This document shows positions 7,276-15,625 of a DNA stretch of 64,000 bases, one piece after another. Source of the stretch: JADJTT01 sp049306275 (GTDB lineage: Bacteria > Bacteroidota > Bacteroidia > Chitinophagales > Saprospiraceae); assembly GCA_049306275.1 (NCBI GenBank), contig JBAQQB010000073.1:1-64000 (forward strand). The letters run 5' to 3'. The position numbers were made by a program, and so were the translations under genes. The stretch's first letter is position 1. Each line of letters starts with the position of its first letter. A model generated the notes under the pieces. The model saw nothing but the letters and a program-made list of their open reading frames with translations. It had not been told where the DNA came from and ran no database searches.

Positions 7276-8817
7276 CTATCGCTTGTCAATTTCCAAAACA
7301 ACCCCGACGGCATTTCTGTTGCCGGTCTCGCAACTGAAGGAGATGGCGTCGCCGGCCTGGAAGCGCACATTGGGGATGGATTGATCGCTGATGGCTGCCT
7401 GCACCTTTGCCGCATAAGTTGCGCCGCTGCTGCGGTTGATCCGGTCGTTGAAAGCCTTGAAATCGATTGGCGCCTTCGTCACCACGATGGCGATGCGGTC
7501 GCGGTTGCCGATATCGTCGGCGGTCATCGAGTAGTCTTTCGGGAAAAGGCGGGTACCAGTGATGCCGCAATAGGGCGAGTGCTTGGCGGTATAGGGGAAC
7601 AGCACGTAGCTGGAGCCGTCGGTCTCTTCGCCAAAGACGTATATATTACATTCGATGGAGTTGGCGATCGCCACCTTGAACTTTCCTCCTTTCCGGATAG
7701 GCTGCTGGGTTCGGAACAGGCGATCACCGGCTTCTTTCAGGGAGATCAGCGCCTGGGTTTCGTTGTCGACCAGGCCAAACTGCACTTCGAGCTTGTTGGG
7801 GTCGAACTGCGGGCTCTCGCCCATGGGGTGGAGGCCGTAGGCTTCTTTGACAAAAAATTCAAAATCGGGGTAACGCACCCAGGCCACACCCTTGTCTCCC
7901 CAGGTTTCACCCCAGCTGTTCATGATCTGGAAGGCGCCTCCTTCGTAGTTGTCGTCGTAGCCAACCACGCACATGGCGTGCCCGGAATAGCCGTATTTGC
8001 TGTAGTCGCGTTGGGTGGGCTGCCAGACCTTCCTGCCCTGCATGTCGTGCATGAAGGAGCCGCCAACCTGCATGCCGATGACCACCGGTGCGCCCTGAGC
8101 GATATGCTGTTTGATGCCGTCGATGTCGGGCGCGTAGTTTTCCCCTCCCAGGGTCAGGCGGTTGTAGCCCTTGATGCGAAAAGGCTGGGCCCGCGATTGT
8201 TCCGAGGGGCCCGGACGGCTGGAGCAATCCCGGTCGTCGTAGGGGTATTCACGGAAGGGTAGCACGCCGCCGCGCCGCATGGTTTCCATGGCGTCGAGCA
8301 TGTAAGCGCCCTGGCATCCCTGCAGGGCGATCTGGTTGTAGAGAAAAGAGGGGCTGAAAGCTACCTGGTCGGGACTTTTGCCCGTGGCCTTGGCTTCCAG
8401 GATCGTGCGGGCGCCATAGGCGCTGGCCCATCCCACGCACGATCCCTGCCTTCCCTGGTGCAGGCGCTTGGGCGCGTAGGGGAGGAGAGAGGCCTTTGCC
8501 GGCCAGCGGCCCGAGCTGCCCAGGGCGCCGTAAGTCAGCGGCTCGAAGACCTCCGCCTTGTCGTAAACGGTTTCATCCAGCGTGGCGCCCAGGCTGAAGT
8601 CTTCCTCCGGCGAGGCGGAGAACATGTCGTTGCCGCCGAGGAAAAAATACCAAACCGCGCCGATGATGAGAATGGGGATCAGCAATTTCGGTCTCCTGAA
8701 TACGAATAACAGGATCATGGGCAGGAAACGCATCAGGGGGTTGCCGCCTCCCGCGCCGCCGCCTCTGTTCTGACGCCGGCCGGAGCCGGGGTCGTCTTGT
8801 TCCATTCTGATAGGCAT
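7276..8817 (-). CDS. Membrane-anchored papain-like (C1) cysteine peptidase
   Basis: A 513-residue protein. The first 40 residues are Gly/Arg/Asn-rich and cytoplasmic, then one transmembrane helix (about 45-60, LLIPILIIGAVWYFFL) places the rest in the periplasm. The peptidase C1 core has the full active site: oxyanion Gln121, catalytic Cys127 in QGRQGSCVGWASAY, His280 in YSGHAMCVVGYDD and Asn300 in NSWGETWGDKG. The C-terminal region (about 330-450), with NIYVFGEETDGSSYVLFP, resembles the DUF4384 beta domain. The ATG at 8817 was chosen; 8805 is equally possible. The frame is open further upstream but overlaps the divergent polyprenyl synthase gene, so longer starts are unlikely. Substrate unknown. 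No inhibitory propeptide is evident between the helix and the catalytic domain. Confidence 0.85.
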   Translation of the reverse strand: MPIRMEQDDPGSGRRQNRGGGAGGGNPLMRFLPMILLFVFRRPKLLIPILIIGAVWYFFLGGNDMFSASPEEDFSLGATLDETVYDKAEVFEPLTYGALGSSGRWPAKASLLPYAPKRLHQGRQGSCVGWASAYGARTILEAKATGKSPDQVAFSPSFLYNQIALQGCQGAYMLDAMETMRRGGVLPFREYPYDDRDCSSRPGPSEQSRAQPFRIKGYNRLTLGGENYAPDIDGIKQHIAQGAPVVIGMQVGGSFMHDMQGRKVWQPTQRDYSKYGYSGHAMCVVGYDDNYEGGAFQIMNSWGETWGDKGVAWVRYPDFEFFVKEAYGLHPMGESPQFDPNKLEVQFGLVDNETQALISLKEAGDRLFRTQQPIRKGGKFKVAIANSIECNIYVFGEETDGSSYVLFPYTAKHSPYCGITGTRLFPKDYSMTADDIGNRDRIAIVVTKAPIDFKAFNDRINRSSGATYAAKVQAAISDQSIPNVRFQAGDAISFSCETGNRNAVGVVLEIDKR

Positions 8818-8873
8818 ATGCGATGATTTTTTTGCTTGCCACAAAATAATGGGATCAAACGATAAAACGGCCT

Positions 8874-8881
8874 TAACTTTG
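8874..8881 (+). promoter_or_regulatory. Bacteroidota -7 element upstream of the polyprenyl synthase gene
   Basis: TAACTTTG matches TAnnTTTG and lies 17 bases before the start codon. No clear TTTG is seen at the -33 position. Confidence 0.5.
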
Positions 8882-8898
8882 GGCCAAATTTTCGCCAC

Positions 8899-9882
8899 AT
8901 GCAATATATTCAGCCTTTTCAGCAGGCTTTCCAGGAATACCTGCGCCAAAACCCGTTCAGAAAAGAACCCCGCAACCTCTACGAACCGGCCGATTATATC
9001 ATGGACCTGGGCGGAAAACGCCTCCGGCCCATCCTGCTGCTGATCGGGCACTACCTCTTCGACGACCATTTCAACAAATCGCTGCCCGCAGCCATGGCGG
9101 TTGAAGTGTTTCACAACTTCACCCTGGTGCACGACGATATTATGGACCAGGCGCCGCTGCGACGGGGCAAAAAGACCGTCCATGAGCTCTACGGCCCCAA
9201 CGCGGGCATCCTCACCGGCGACGTCATGATGATCCGCGCCTACCAATACCTGCTCGGCCTCGATCAACCCGGCCTGCTGCCGCAGCTCATGGAAGTATTT
9301 AATAAAGTAGCCATCGAAGTATGCGAGGGGCAGCAGATGGATATGGATTTCGAAAAAATGGACCAGGTCGCCATCCCTGATTACCTGACCATGATCGAGC
9401 TGAAAACCTCCGTGTTGATAGCCGGTGCATTGAAAATGGGGGCACTCCTCGGCGGCGGCGGCCAGGAGAATGCGGAACTGCTCTATCAGTTCGGCCGCAA
9501 CATGGGCATCGCGTTCCAGCTACAAGACGATATCCTCGACGCCTACGGCGATCCGGAGAAAGTGGGCAAGAAACCCGGCGGCGACATCGTGCAGAACAAA
9601 AAGACCTTTCTCTACCTCAAGGCGCTCGAACTCGCCGGCCCGGCTCAAAAAGAGGCGCTGAAGCAATGGTTCGCAGCCCCCACCTCGAAGGAAAGGGAGC
9701 AGGAGAAGGTTGAGCAGGTGCTGGCGCTTTGGGATGAACTGGACGTGCTGCGCTATGCCAACGAGGCAAAAGCAGGCTTTCAGCAGGCGGCTTTTGACGC
9801 CCTTCACGCGGTATATGCAAGGGAGGAAAGAAAAGAGCTATTGAAAATGCTGGCAGAGGAGCTGCTGGAACGAGAGTCCTGA
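8899..9882 (+). CDS. Polyprenyl diphosphate synthase (FPP/GGPP-type)
   Basis: A 327-residue trans-isoprenyl diphosphate synthase that condenses isopentenyl diphosphate with an allylic primer. The first Asp-rich motif is DDIMD at residues 79-83, followed by LRRG; the second is DDILD at 210-214 followed by GGDIVQNKKT. GGKRLRP at 38-44 supplies the diphosphate-binding basic residues. The residue five before the first Asp motif is Phe, an aromatic that in this family tends to limit chain length to C15-C20. The product could therefore feed carotenoids, such as those made by the genes at 46841-49524, or quinones and undecaprenyl. It is transcribed alone and is divergent from the peptidase gene. Confidence 0.9.
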   Translation: MQYIQPFQQAFQEYLRQNPFRKEPRNLYEPADYIMDLGGKRLRPILLLIGHYLFDDHFNKSLPAAMAVEVFHNFTLVHDDIMDQAPLRRGKKTVHELYGPNAGILTGDVMMIRAYQYLLGLDQPGLLPQLMEVFNKVAIEVCEGQQMDMDFEKMDQVAIPDYLTMIELKTSVLIAGALKMGALLGGGGQENAELLYQFGRNMGIAFQLQDDILDAYGDPEKVGKKPGGDIVQNKKTFLYLKALELAGPAQKEALKQWFAAPTSKEREQEKVEQVLALWDELDVLRYANEAKAGFQQAAFDALHAVYAREERKELLKMLAEELLERES

Positions 9883-9929
9883 AAAAAAGGAAGGAGCGAC
9901 CGCCGGAGCGGCCACCCCTCACACTATGA

Positions 9930-9954
9930 AACACTATAATCTTGGTATAGTGTT
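9930..9954. terminator. AT-rich hairpin between convergent genes
   Basis: AACACTATA (9930-9938) and TATAGTGTT (9946-9954) form a perfect 9-bp stem with a 7-base loop in the gap between the convergent polyprenyl synthase and acetyltransferase genes. The stem is AT-rich and the nearby T-run is about 10 bases away, so termination is plausible but weak. Confidence 0.4.
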
Positions 9955-10032
9955 ATTTGAATGGGTTTTTACGAGACAAATTTAAGCTTTTTTTTGCTCT
10001 CTTATTTTTTTGTAGAAAATTATTTTGGGGAA

Positions 10033-10476
10033 TTATAGAAAAATTTTTCCATTCCACCATTCCCGTTCGATAATGGCATTGTATCGCTCGTAAAAATCGA
10101 GCGCCGCCTGGTTCCAATCGAGCACCTGCCATTTGACCAGCTTGCAGCCCAGCTTGCGGGCCTCCTCCAGGAATGCGTCGAAAATCAGGGCGCCGATGCC
10201 CATCCTGCGGTGCGATTCCCGGATGACGAAATCTTCCAGGTATAGCATTTTGCCCTTCCAGGTCGAATAGGTCATGTAGTACAGGGCCATCCCCACCACC
10301 TGTCCCTCCGCTTCTGCGACCAGGGACTGGTAAACGCCGTTGCTGAAATCCTCCCGGTATTCCTCCAGGGTGGCGGTAAAGGCTTCCTCGGCTTTTTCGT
10401 AGCGGGCCAGCTCGCGCACAAGCGCGTGCAGATCAGGTACATCGGCGAGCGTGGCCTTTCTGACAAGAATCTTCAT
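10033..10476 (-). CDS. GNAT-family N-acetyltransferase
   Basis: A 147-residue single-domain GNAT protein that would transfer an acetyl group from acetyl-CoA to an amine. The acetyl-CoA-binding motif A is visible as YLEDFVIRESHRRMGIGALI, with the pyrophosphate-binding RRMGIG loop; motif B with NQAALDFYERYNA follows. The layout and the short length resemble the spermidine/thialysine acetyltransferase-like branch (LEDFVV..YRG.GIG..L), but the substrate is not certain. The start at 10476 (MKILVRKATLADV) is the family N-terminus; an upstream in-frame extension overlaps the promoter of the divergent M28 peptidase and is unlikely to be coding. Confidence 0.9.
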   Translation of the reverse strand: MKILVRKATLADVPDLHALVRELARYEKAEEAFTATLEEYREDFSNGVYQSLVAEAEGQVVGMALYYMTYSTWKGKMLYLEDFVIRESHRRMGIGALIFDAFLEEARKLGCKLVKWQVLDWNQAALDFYERYNAIIEREWWNGKIFL

Positions 10477-10524
10477 GGTAGCGTCATTTTGTGAAAACAT
10501 TCGGCAGGGTTGCGCGTTTTGGAT

Positions 10525-10532
10525 TATCTTTG
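10525..10532 (+). promoter_or_regulatory. Bacteroidota -7 element of the M28 peptidase gene
   Basis: TATCTTTG matches TAnnTTTG and lies about 33 bases before the start codon. No consensus TTTG is seen at the right distance upstream. Confidence 0.5.
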
Positions 10533-10564
10533 CGCCTCCTTTGCGGACAAAAATAGCGATGTGT

Positions 10565-11794
10565 ATGAAACAGTTGTGGCGTATTCCCTTCTTTTGCCTC
10601 CTGGCGATCAATTATCTGGCAGCCCAGCAACCCGAAGCGGTCTTGCAGGACCTTCGCGTCGACGTTATTTACCTGGCATCTGATTACCTGCAGGGCCGCG
10701 AAACGGGCACGGAGGGAGAGCGGCTGGCTGCGCAGTACATTGCGTCGCGGTTTCAGGAAATCGGCCTCAAACCCAAAGGCGACAACGGCTCCTTTTTCCA
10801 GGAATTCACGGCAGTGGTGAAGGCCCACCCGCATGCGGAGTCGGGTGAAAGCCGGCCGGCGCGCAACGTCATCGGCTATATCGATAACAAGGCAAAGCAA
10901 ACGGTGATCATCGGCGCACATTACGACCACCTGGGGCATGGGATCTCCGGTTCGCTCCATGCAGGCGAGCCAGCGGTGCACAACGGCGCCGACGACAATG
11001 CCAGCGGCGTGGCGGGGCTGCTTTGCCTGGCAAAAGCCATCAAAGACAAAGGGCCGAAGAAAAACAACTACCTCTTCATCGCCTTCTCCGGCGAGGAGCT
11101 CGGTCTCTACGGCTCCAAATACTTTACGGAGCACACCCCCTTCTCCTGGGACCAGGTCAACTACATGCTCAACATGGATATGATCGGCCGGCTGGACACT
11201 TCCGGCGTGCTGGTGGTCAACGGCGCAGGCACCTCCCCGTTGTGGGCGGAGCTGCTCCCCAAAATCCAGACCCCCGGCCTGCAGGTCAAAACCACAGAGA
11301 GCGGCATGGGGCCATCCGACCACGCTCCCTTTTATCTCAACAATCGCCCGGTGCTGCACTTCTTTACCGGCCAGCACAGCGACTACCACAAGCCCTCCGA
11401 CGATAGCGAGCGCGTCAACTACGAAGGCATCCTGAAAGTGACCGACTATATGCTGCAGCTCATCGCCGCCGCCGATGCCAGGGGGCGCCTTGAATTCACC
11501 AAGACCAAAGATGAGCAGGAGGGCAGGCAGGCCGCCCGCTTCAAAGTGTCCCTCGGGGTCATGCCCGATTACGTCTATCAGGGCGAAGGCATGAAGATCG
11601 ACGGGGTGACCGACGGCAAACCGGCGCAGCTGGCAGGACTGCAACGCGGCGACATCCTGATCCAGATCGGCGATATGCCGGTCAAGGACATTTACGACTA
11701 CATGGAAGGCCTCAGTAAATTTGAAAAAGGCCAGACAGTAAAGGTGATCATCCTGCGCGGACAGGAGCGTCTCGAAAAAGAGATCACCTTCTGA
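10565..11794 (+). CDS. Exported M28 zinc peptidase with C-terminal PDZ domain
   Basis: A 409-residue protein with a signal peptide ending at LAAQ (about residue 20). The M28 aminopeptidase core shows the two-zinc site in order: HYDHLGHG, NGADDNASGVA (bridging Asp), SGEELGLYGS (catalytic Glu and ligand Glu), NMDMIGRL (ligand Asp) and SDHAPF (ligand His). A PA-like insert is absent or very short. Residues from about 315 form a PDZ domain (GVMPDYVYQGEGMKI, then AGLQRGDILIQIGDMPVKD), which may select C-termini or hold a partner. It is probably a periplasmic or secreted aminopeptidase. The start is at 10565 or two codons earlier (10559). Confidence 0.9.
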   Translation: MKQLWRIPFFCLLAINYLAAQQPEAVLQDLRVDVIYLASDYLQGRETGTEGERLAAQYIASRFQEIGLKPKGDNGSFFQEFTAVVKAHPHAESGESRPARNVIGYIDNKAKQTVIIGAHYDHLGHGISGSLHAGEPAVHNGADDNASGVAGLLCLAKAIKDKGPKKNNYLFIAFSGEELGLYGSKYFTEHTPFSWDQVNYMLNMDMIGRLDTSGVLVVNGAGTSPLWAELLPKIQTPGLQVKTTESGMGPSDHAPFYLNNRPVLHFFTGQHSDYHKPSDDSERVNYEGILKVTDYMLQLIAAADARGRLEFTKTKDEQEGRQAARFKVSLGVMPDYVYQGEGMKIDGVTDGKPAQLAGLQRGDILIQIGDMPVKDIYDYMEGLSKFEKGQTVKVIILRGQERLEKEITF

Positions 11795-11835
11795 AACGGC
11801 CCATTCCGGAAAGGAGAAAAAATTTTTAAACAGGT

Positions 11836-11866
11836 TTTGCATTTATGATGAAAACCTATACCTTTG
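11836..11866 (+). promoter_or_regulatory. Consensus Bacteroidota promoter of the str operon
   Basis: TTTG at 11836-11839, exactly 19 bases, then TACCTTTG at 11859-11866: both elements and spacing fit the Bacteroides-type consensus. It leaves a leader of about 105 bases before rpsL, containing a short stem GAGCT/AGCTC at 11910-11932. Confidence 0.85.
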
Positions 11867-11979
11867 CATTCGCTTTTTTGAAGACGCATGCCATTAAGGT
11901 TGGCCAAAAGAGCTAGACGAGCCGGAAAGCTCCGTAAATAAAGGATTCAAAGCATTTAGAAAAACGGAAAAAAGGTTTT

Positions 11980-12354
11980 ATGCCTACGATTAACCAGTTA
12001 GTGCGCAAAGGAAGGGAGAAGGTGGAGACCAAAAGCAAGTCTCGCGCCTTGAATGCTTGTCCCCAACGCCGGGGCGTGTGCACCCGCGTGTATACCACCA
12101 CGCCGAAGAAACCGAACTCGGCCCTTCGCAAAGTAGCCAAGGTTCGTCTGACCAATAGTATTGAAGTGATCGCCTATATTCCCGGCGAAGGTCACAATCT
12201 TCAGGAGCACTCCATCGTGCTGGTGGAGGGCGGTCGTGTGAAGGACCTCCCCGGTGTGCGTTACCATATTGTGCGCGGCGCGCTGGATACCGCAGGTGTA
12301 AACGACCGCAGGAAGAGCCGTTCGCGTTATGGCACCAAACGGCCCAAGAAGTAA
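11980..12354 (+). CDS. rpsL: 30S ribosomal protein S12 (uS12)
   Basis: Decoding-centre protein of the small subunit, 124 residues, the family length. PTINQLVRKGRE at the N-terminus, the TPKKPNSALRKVAKV loop (site of streptomycin-resistance mutations in other bacteria; the Lys and Pro look wild type) and PGVRYHIVRGALDTAGV are all recognisable. It is the first gene of the translation supercluster, 113 bases after a consensus promoter, and is followed by rpsG 39 bases later. Confidence 0.98.
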   Translation: MPTINQLVRKGREKVETKSKSRALNACPQRRGVCTRVYTTTPKKPNSALRKVAKVRLTNSIEVIAYIPGEGHNLQEHSIVLVEGGRVKDLPGVRYHIVRGALDTAGVNDRRKSRSRYGTKRPKK

Positions 12355-12393
12355 ACAATAATCAAAAGAAAAGATATCCTTTAATCAGGTGCG

Positions 12394-12861
12394 ATGAGAA
12401 AGAGAAAGCCAAAACTCAGAGTGATAGCTCCCGACCCCCGGTACAACGACCCGATGGTGACGCAGTTTGTCAACAATATGATGCTGCGCGGCAAAAAGTC
12501 GACCGCTTTCCAGATCTTCTACGATGCGATGGATCTGGTGAAAGATCGTGCGAAGGCGGACGAGCACCAGGTCTGGAAGAAAGCCCTGAACAACGTCATG
12601 CCCCAGGTAGAAGTACGCAGCCGCCGTATTGGTGGCGCCACCTTCCAGATCCCGACGGAAATCCGCGCCAAGCGCAAGGTGTCCATCGGTATGAAGTGGC
12701 TCATTAACTTCTCCCGCCAGCGCAGCGGCAAAGGTATGGCCGAGAAACTCGCACAGGAAGTGATCGCAGCAAGCAAAGGCGAAGGCGCCGCAGTGAAGCG
12801 GAAAGAAGATATGCACCGCATGGCAGAATCCAACCGGGCATTCGCTCACTTCCGCGTATAA
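12394..12861 (+). CDS. rpsG: 30S ribosomal protein S7 (uS7)
   Basis: Primary binder of the 3' major domain of 16S rRNA at the mRNA exit/E-site region. It has 155 residues. MRKRKPKLRVIAPDPRYND at the start, the VNNMMLRGKKSTAFQIFYDAM helix, and AEKLAQEVIAASKGEGAAVKRKED near the end fit the family. The order rpsL-rpsG-fusA is the usual str operon. In Escherichia coli S7 represses its own operon; no comparable leader was identified here. Confidence 0.98.
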   Translation: MRKRKPKLRVIAPDPRYNDPMVTQFVNNMMLRGKKSTAFQIFYDAMDLVKDRAKADEHQVWKKALNNVMPQVEVRSRRIGGATFQIPTEIRAKRKVSIGMKWLINFSRQRSGKGMAEKLAQEVIAASKGEGAAVKRKEDMHRMAESNRAFAHFRV

Positions 12862-12908
12862 TTAACAAATTACGAACCCATTTTAAAATCCTCCACAGGA
12901 GAATTCAC

Positions 12909-15044
12909 ATGGCTAAGGATCTCAAGTTCACGCGCAATATCGGTATCGCCGCCCACATCGACGCCGGGAAGACTACGACCACGGAGCGCATTCTCTACTA
13001 CACCGGCCTGAGCCACAAGATCGGTGAAGTACACGAAGGCGCCGCCACCATGGACTGGATGGAGCAGGAGCAGGAACGTGGGATCACGATCACTGCCGCC
13101 GCTACCAAGACCAACTGGAACTGGAAAGGTGACTCCTATACGGTGAACATCATCGACACCCCCGGCCACGTGGACTTCACCGTTGAGGTGAACCGCTCGC
13201 TTCGCGTACTCGACGGCCTGGTGTTCCTGTTCTGCGCCGTGAGTGGGGTAGAACCGCAATCTGAGACCAACTGGCGACTGGCTGACAACTACAAAGTGCC
13301 CCGCCTCGCCTTCGTCAATAAAATGGACCGCTCCGGCGCCGACTTCTTTAACGTCGTCAAGGACATTAAAGAAAAACTCGGCTCCAACGCAGTGCCCCTT
13401 CAGGTGCCCATCGGAGCGGAAGAACGCTTCAAAGGCGTAGTAGACCTGATCTCGGGCAAAGCTATCGTCTGGAACGAGGAAGATAAAGGGATGACCTTCG
13501 AAGTGATCCCCACTCCTGAAGACCTGGTCGACGTAGCCCGCGATTACCGTGAGAAACTGCTCGAAGCAGTGGCTGAATACGATGAGTCCCTGCTCGAGAA
13601 GTTCTTCGACGACCCCGACTCCATCACGGAAGATGAAATCCGCTCGGCTATCCGCAAGGCCACGATCGACATGAAGATCATCCCGGTATTCTGCGGATCG
13701 TCCTTCAAGAACAAAGGCGTACAAGCCGTGCTCGACGCCGTTTGCTGGGGCATGCCTTCGCCCGTCGATGTCGACGCAGTGAAAGGTATCAACCCGAAAA
13801 CGGATGCGGAAGAGATCCGCAAGCCCTCTGTCAGCGAGCCATTTGCAGCCCTGGCGTTCAAGATCGCCACCGATCCTTACGTCGGCCGCCTCGCTTTCAT
13901 GCGCGTATACTCCGGCTATCTCGATGCCGGCTCCTATGTGCTCAACACGCGCACCGACAACAAAGAACGCATTTCCCGCATCTACCAGATGCACGCCAAT
14001 AAGCAAAACCCGATCGAACGCGTCGAAGCGGGAGATATCGCCGCTGCCGTAGGTTTCAAAGATATCCGCACCGGCGACACCCTCTGCGACCTCGACAAGC
14101 CGATCGTGCTGGAAAGCATGGTGTTTCCCGAACCGGTTATTGGTATCGCCGTAGAACCCAAGTCGCAGAAAGACCTCGACAAGCTGGGCATGGCCCTGGC
14201 CAAACTGGCTGAAGAGGACCCCACCTTCCGCGTCCGCTACGACGAAGATACCAACCAGACCATCATCAGCGGTATGGGCGAATTGCACCTCGAGATCATC
14301 GTCGACCGCCTGCGCCGCGAGTTCAAGGTCGAGTGCAACCAGGGCCAGCCCCAGGTAAGCTACAAAGAAGCCCTCACCACGACGGTGAGCCACCACGAGC
14401 GCCTCAAGAAGCAATCCGGTGGTTCCGGTCTGTTCGCCGATATGCAGTTCGAGCTCGGCCCTGCTGATCCCGAATTCCTGGAAAGCGAAGACTTCAAGTC
14501 CGGCAAGAAAAAACTCCAGTTCATCTGGGATATCGTGGGCGGCGCCATCGACAAGAACTACGTCCAGCCCATCACCAAAGGCTTCAATGCCATGATGGAC
14601 AATGGTATCCTGGCCGGTTATAACATCGACAGCATGAAAGTCCGCGTATTCGATGGCGGCATGCACGCAGTCGACTCCAAGCCGATTGCCTTCGAACTCT
14701 GCGCCAAGGAAGGATTCCGCGCAGCGGCGGTCAAGTGCAAGCCGGTGCTGATGGAACCCATCATGAAGCTGGAAGTCGTTACACCGGAAGAATATGTAGG
14801 TAACGTCATCGGCGACCTCAACCGCCGCCGGGGCATGATCAAGGGGCAGGATCCCCGCGCCGGAGGAGCAGCCTCCATCAAGGCCGATGTGCCGCTCTCT
14901 GAAATGTTTGGCTATGTGACCGCACTGCGTACGATCACCTCCGGCCGCGCCAGCTCCACCATGGAGTTCTCGCACTACGCCGAAGCGCCCCAGGGCATCG
15001 CCAAGGAAGTAATTGAAAAAGCAAAAGGCCTGGTAAAGGCCTGA
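12909..15044 (+). CDS. fusA: Elongation factor G
   Basis: Translocation GTPase of 711 residues. G1 is AHIDAGKTTTTERILYYTG near residue 16, G3 is DTPGHVDFT, G4 is NKMD, and switch I includes ERGITITAAAT. Domains II to V follow, including the tip of domain IV (near YNIDSMKVRVFDGGMHAVDS) and RRGMI in domain V. An AGGAGA at 12897-12902, six bases before the ATG, is one of the few good Shine-Dalgarno sequences in the window. No tuf gene follows; rpsJ comes next after 70 bases, as is common in Bacteroidota. Confidence 0.98.
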   Translation: MAKDLKFTRNIGIAAHIDAGKTTTTERILYYTGLSHKIGEVHEGAATMDWMEQEQERGITITAAATKTNWNWKGDSYTVNIIDTPGHVDFTVEVNRSLRVLDGLVFLFCAVSGVEPQSETNWRLADNYKVPRLAFVNKMDRSGADFFNVVKDIKEKLGSNAVPLQVPIGAEERFKGVVDLISGKAIVWNEEDKGMTFEVIPTPEDLVDVARDYREKLLEAVAEYDESLLEKFFDDPDSITEDEIRSAIRKATIDMKIIPVFCGSSFKNKGVQAVLDAVCWGMPSPVDVDAVKGINPKTDAEEIRKPSVSEPFAALAFKIATDPYVGRLAFMRVYSGYLDAGSYVLNTRTDNKERISRIYQMHANKQNPIERVEAGDIAAAVGFKDIRTGDTLCDLDKPIVLESMVFPEPVIGIAVEPKSQKDLDKLGMALAKLAEEDPTFRVRYDEDTNQTIISGMGELHLEIIVDRLRREFKVECNQGQPQVSYKEALTTTVSHHERLKKQSGGSGLFADMQFELGPADPEFLESEDFKSGKKKLQFIWDIVGGAIDKNYVQPITKGFNAMMDNGILAGYNIDSMKVRVFDGGMHAVDSKPIAFELCAKEGFRAAAVKCKPVLMEPIMKLEVVTPEEYVGNVIGDLNRRRGMIKGQDPRAGGAASIKADVPLSEMFGYVTALRTITSGRASSTMEFSHYAEAPQGIAKEVIEKAKGLVKA

Positions 15045-15114
15045 GCATAAAGAATGAACCGGGCAGGCAACAGTGCCTGCCCATCTTTCACATTGACAAA
15101 TTGTTAGTTGGGTT

Positions 15115-15423
15115 ATGAATCAAAAAATTCGTATCAAACTCCGCTCGTATGACCACAACCTGGTCGATAAATCGACGGAAAAAATCGTGAAGACGGTCCG
15201 CAACAGTGGTGCTGTAGTAACTGGCCCGATTCCGCTGCCCACCAAGAAAGAGATTTTCACCGTCCTGCGTTCGCCGCATGTCAATAAGAAGTCTCGTGAG
15301 CAGTTCCAGTTGCGCACACACAAGCGCCTGATCGAGATTTACACGCCTACCCAGAAGACAGTCGACGCACTGTCCAAGCTGGAATTGCCCAGTGGGGTAG
15401 ACATTCAGGTCAAGTTGACCTAA
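15115..15423 (+). CDS. rpsJ: 30S ribosomal protein S10 (uS10)
   Basis: Small-subunit head protein, also NusE in transcription antitermination. It has 102 residues, beginning MNQKIRIKLRSYDHNLVD with the GPIPLPTKKE and VLRSPHVNKKSREQF loop typical of the family. It opens the S10 block. The gap to rplC (about 200 bases) is much larger than between the next genes. Confidence 0.97.
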   Translation: MNQKIRIKLRSYDHNLVDKSTEKIVKTVRNSGAVVTGPIPLPTKKEIFTVLRSPHVNKKSREQFQLRTHKRLIEIYTPTQKTVDALSKLELPSGVDIQVKLT

Positions 15424-15625
15424 TTGACAGAGTTCTTTTTAAAACGGATAAGGAGTATTGAGCCGGCCCCGGCGCGCTCCCCATCCGGTGACTCAGCGGC
15501 AAGCGGTATGTCAGGACGGAACTGTTATTCCCTCCTTCCTTTTATCACCTCTTCGCCGTTCACGCCACCGGACAGGAAACGCCCGGCAGATTGCCTGCTC
15601 ATCTTCCTCAAAAAAATATAAAGTC

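Noticed and set aside
12870..14975. A 701-codon open frame on the minus strand opposite fusA
   Set aside because: It lies entirely antisense to an intact EF-G gene, has His/Asp/Val-rich composition typical of mirrored codon bias, and matches no family. Similar long antisense frames occur opposite icd, secY, eno, rplV and sucD.
15424..15452. TTGACA after rpsJ as a sigma-70 type promoter
   Set aside because: There is no TATAAT-like box at 17 bases, and this phylum uses TTTG/TAnnTTTG elements. It is likely chance.
15458..15625. N-terminal extension of L3 from the ATG at 15458
   Set aside because: The extension is Arg/Ser-rich and unlike any L3. The conserved NGIIGKKVGMT start follows a GTG at 15626 and gives the usual family length.
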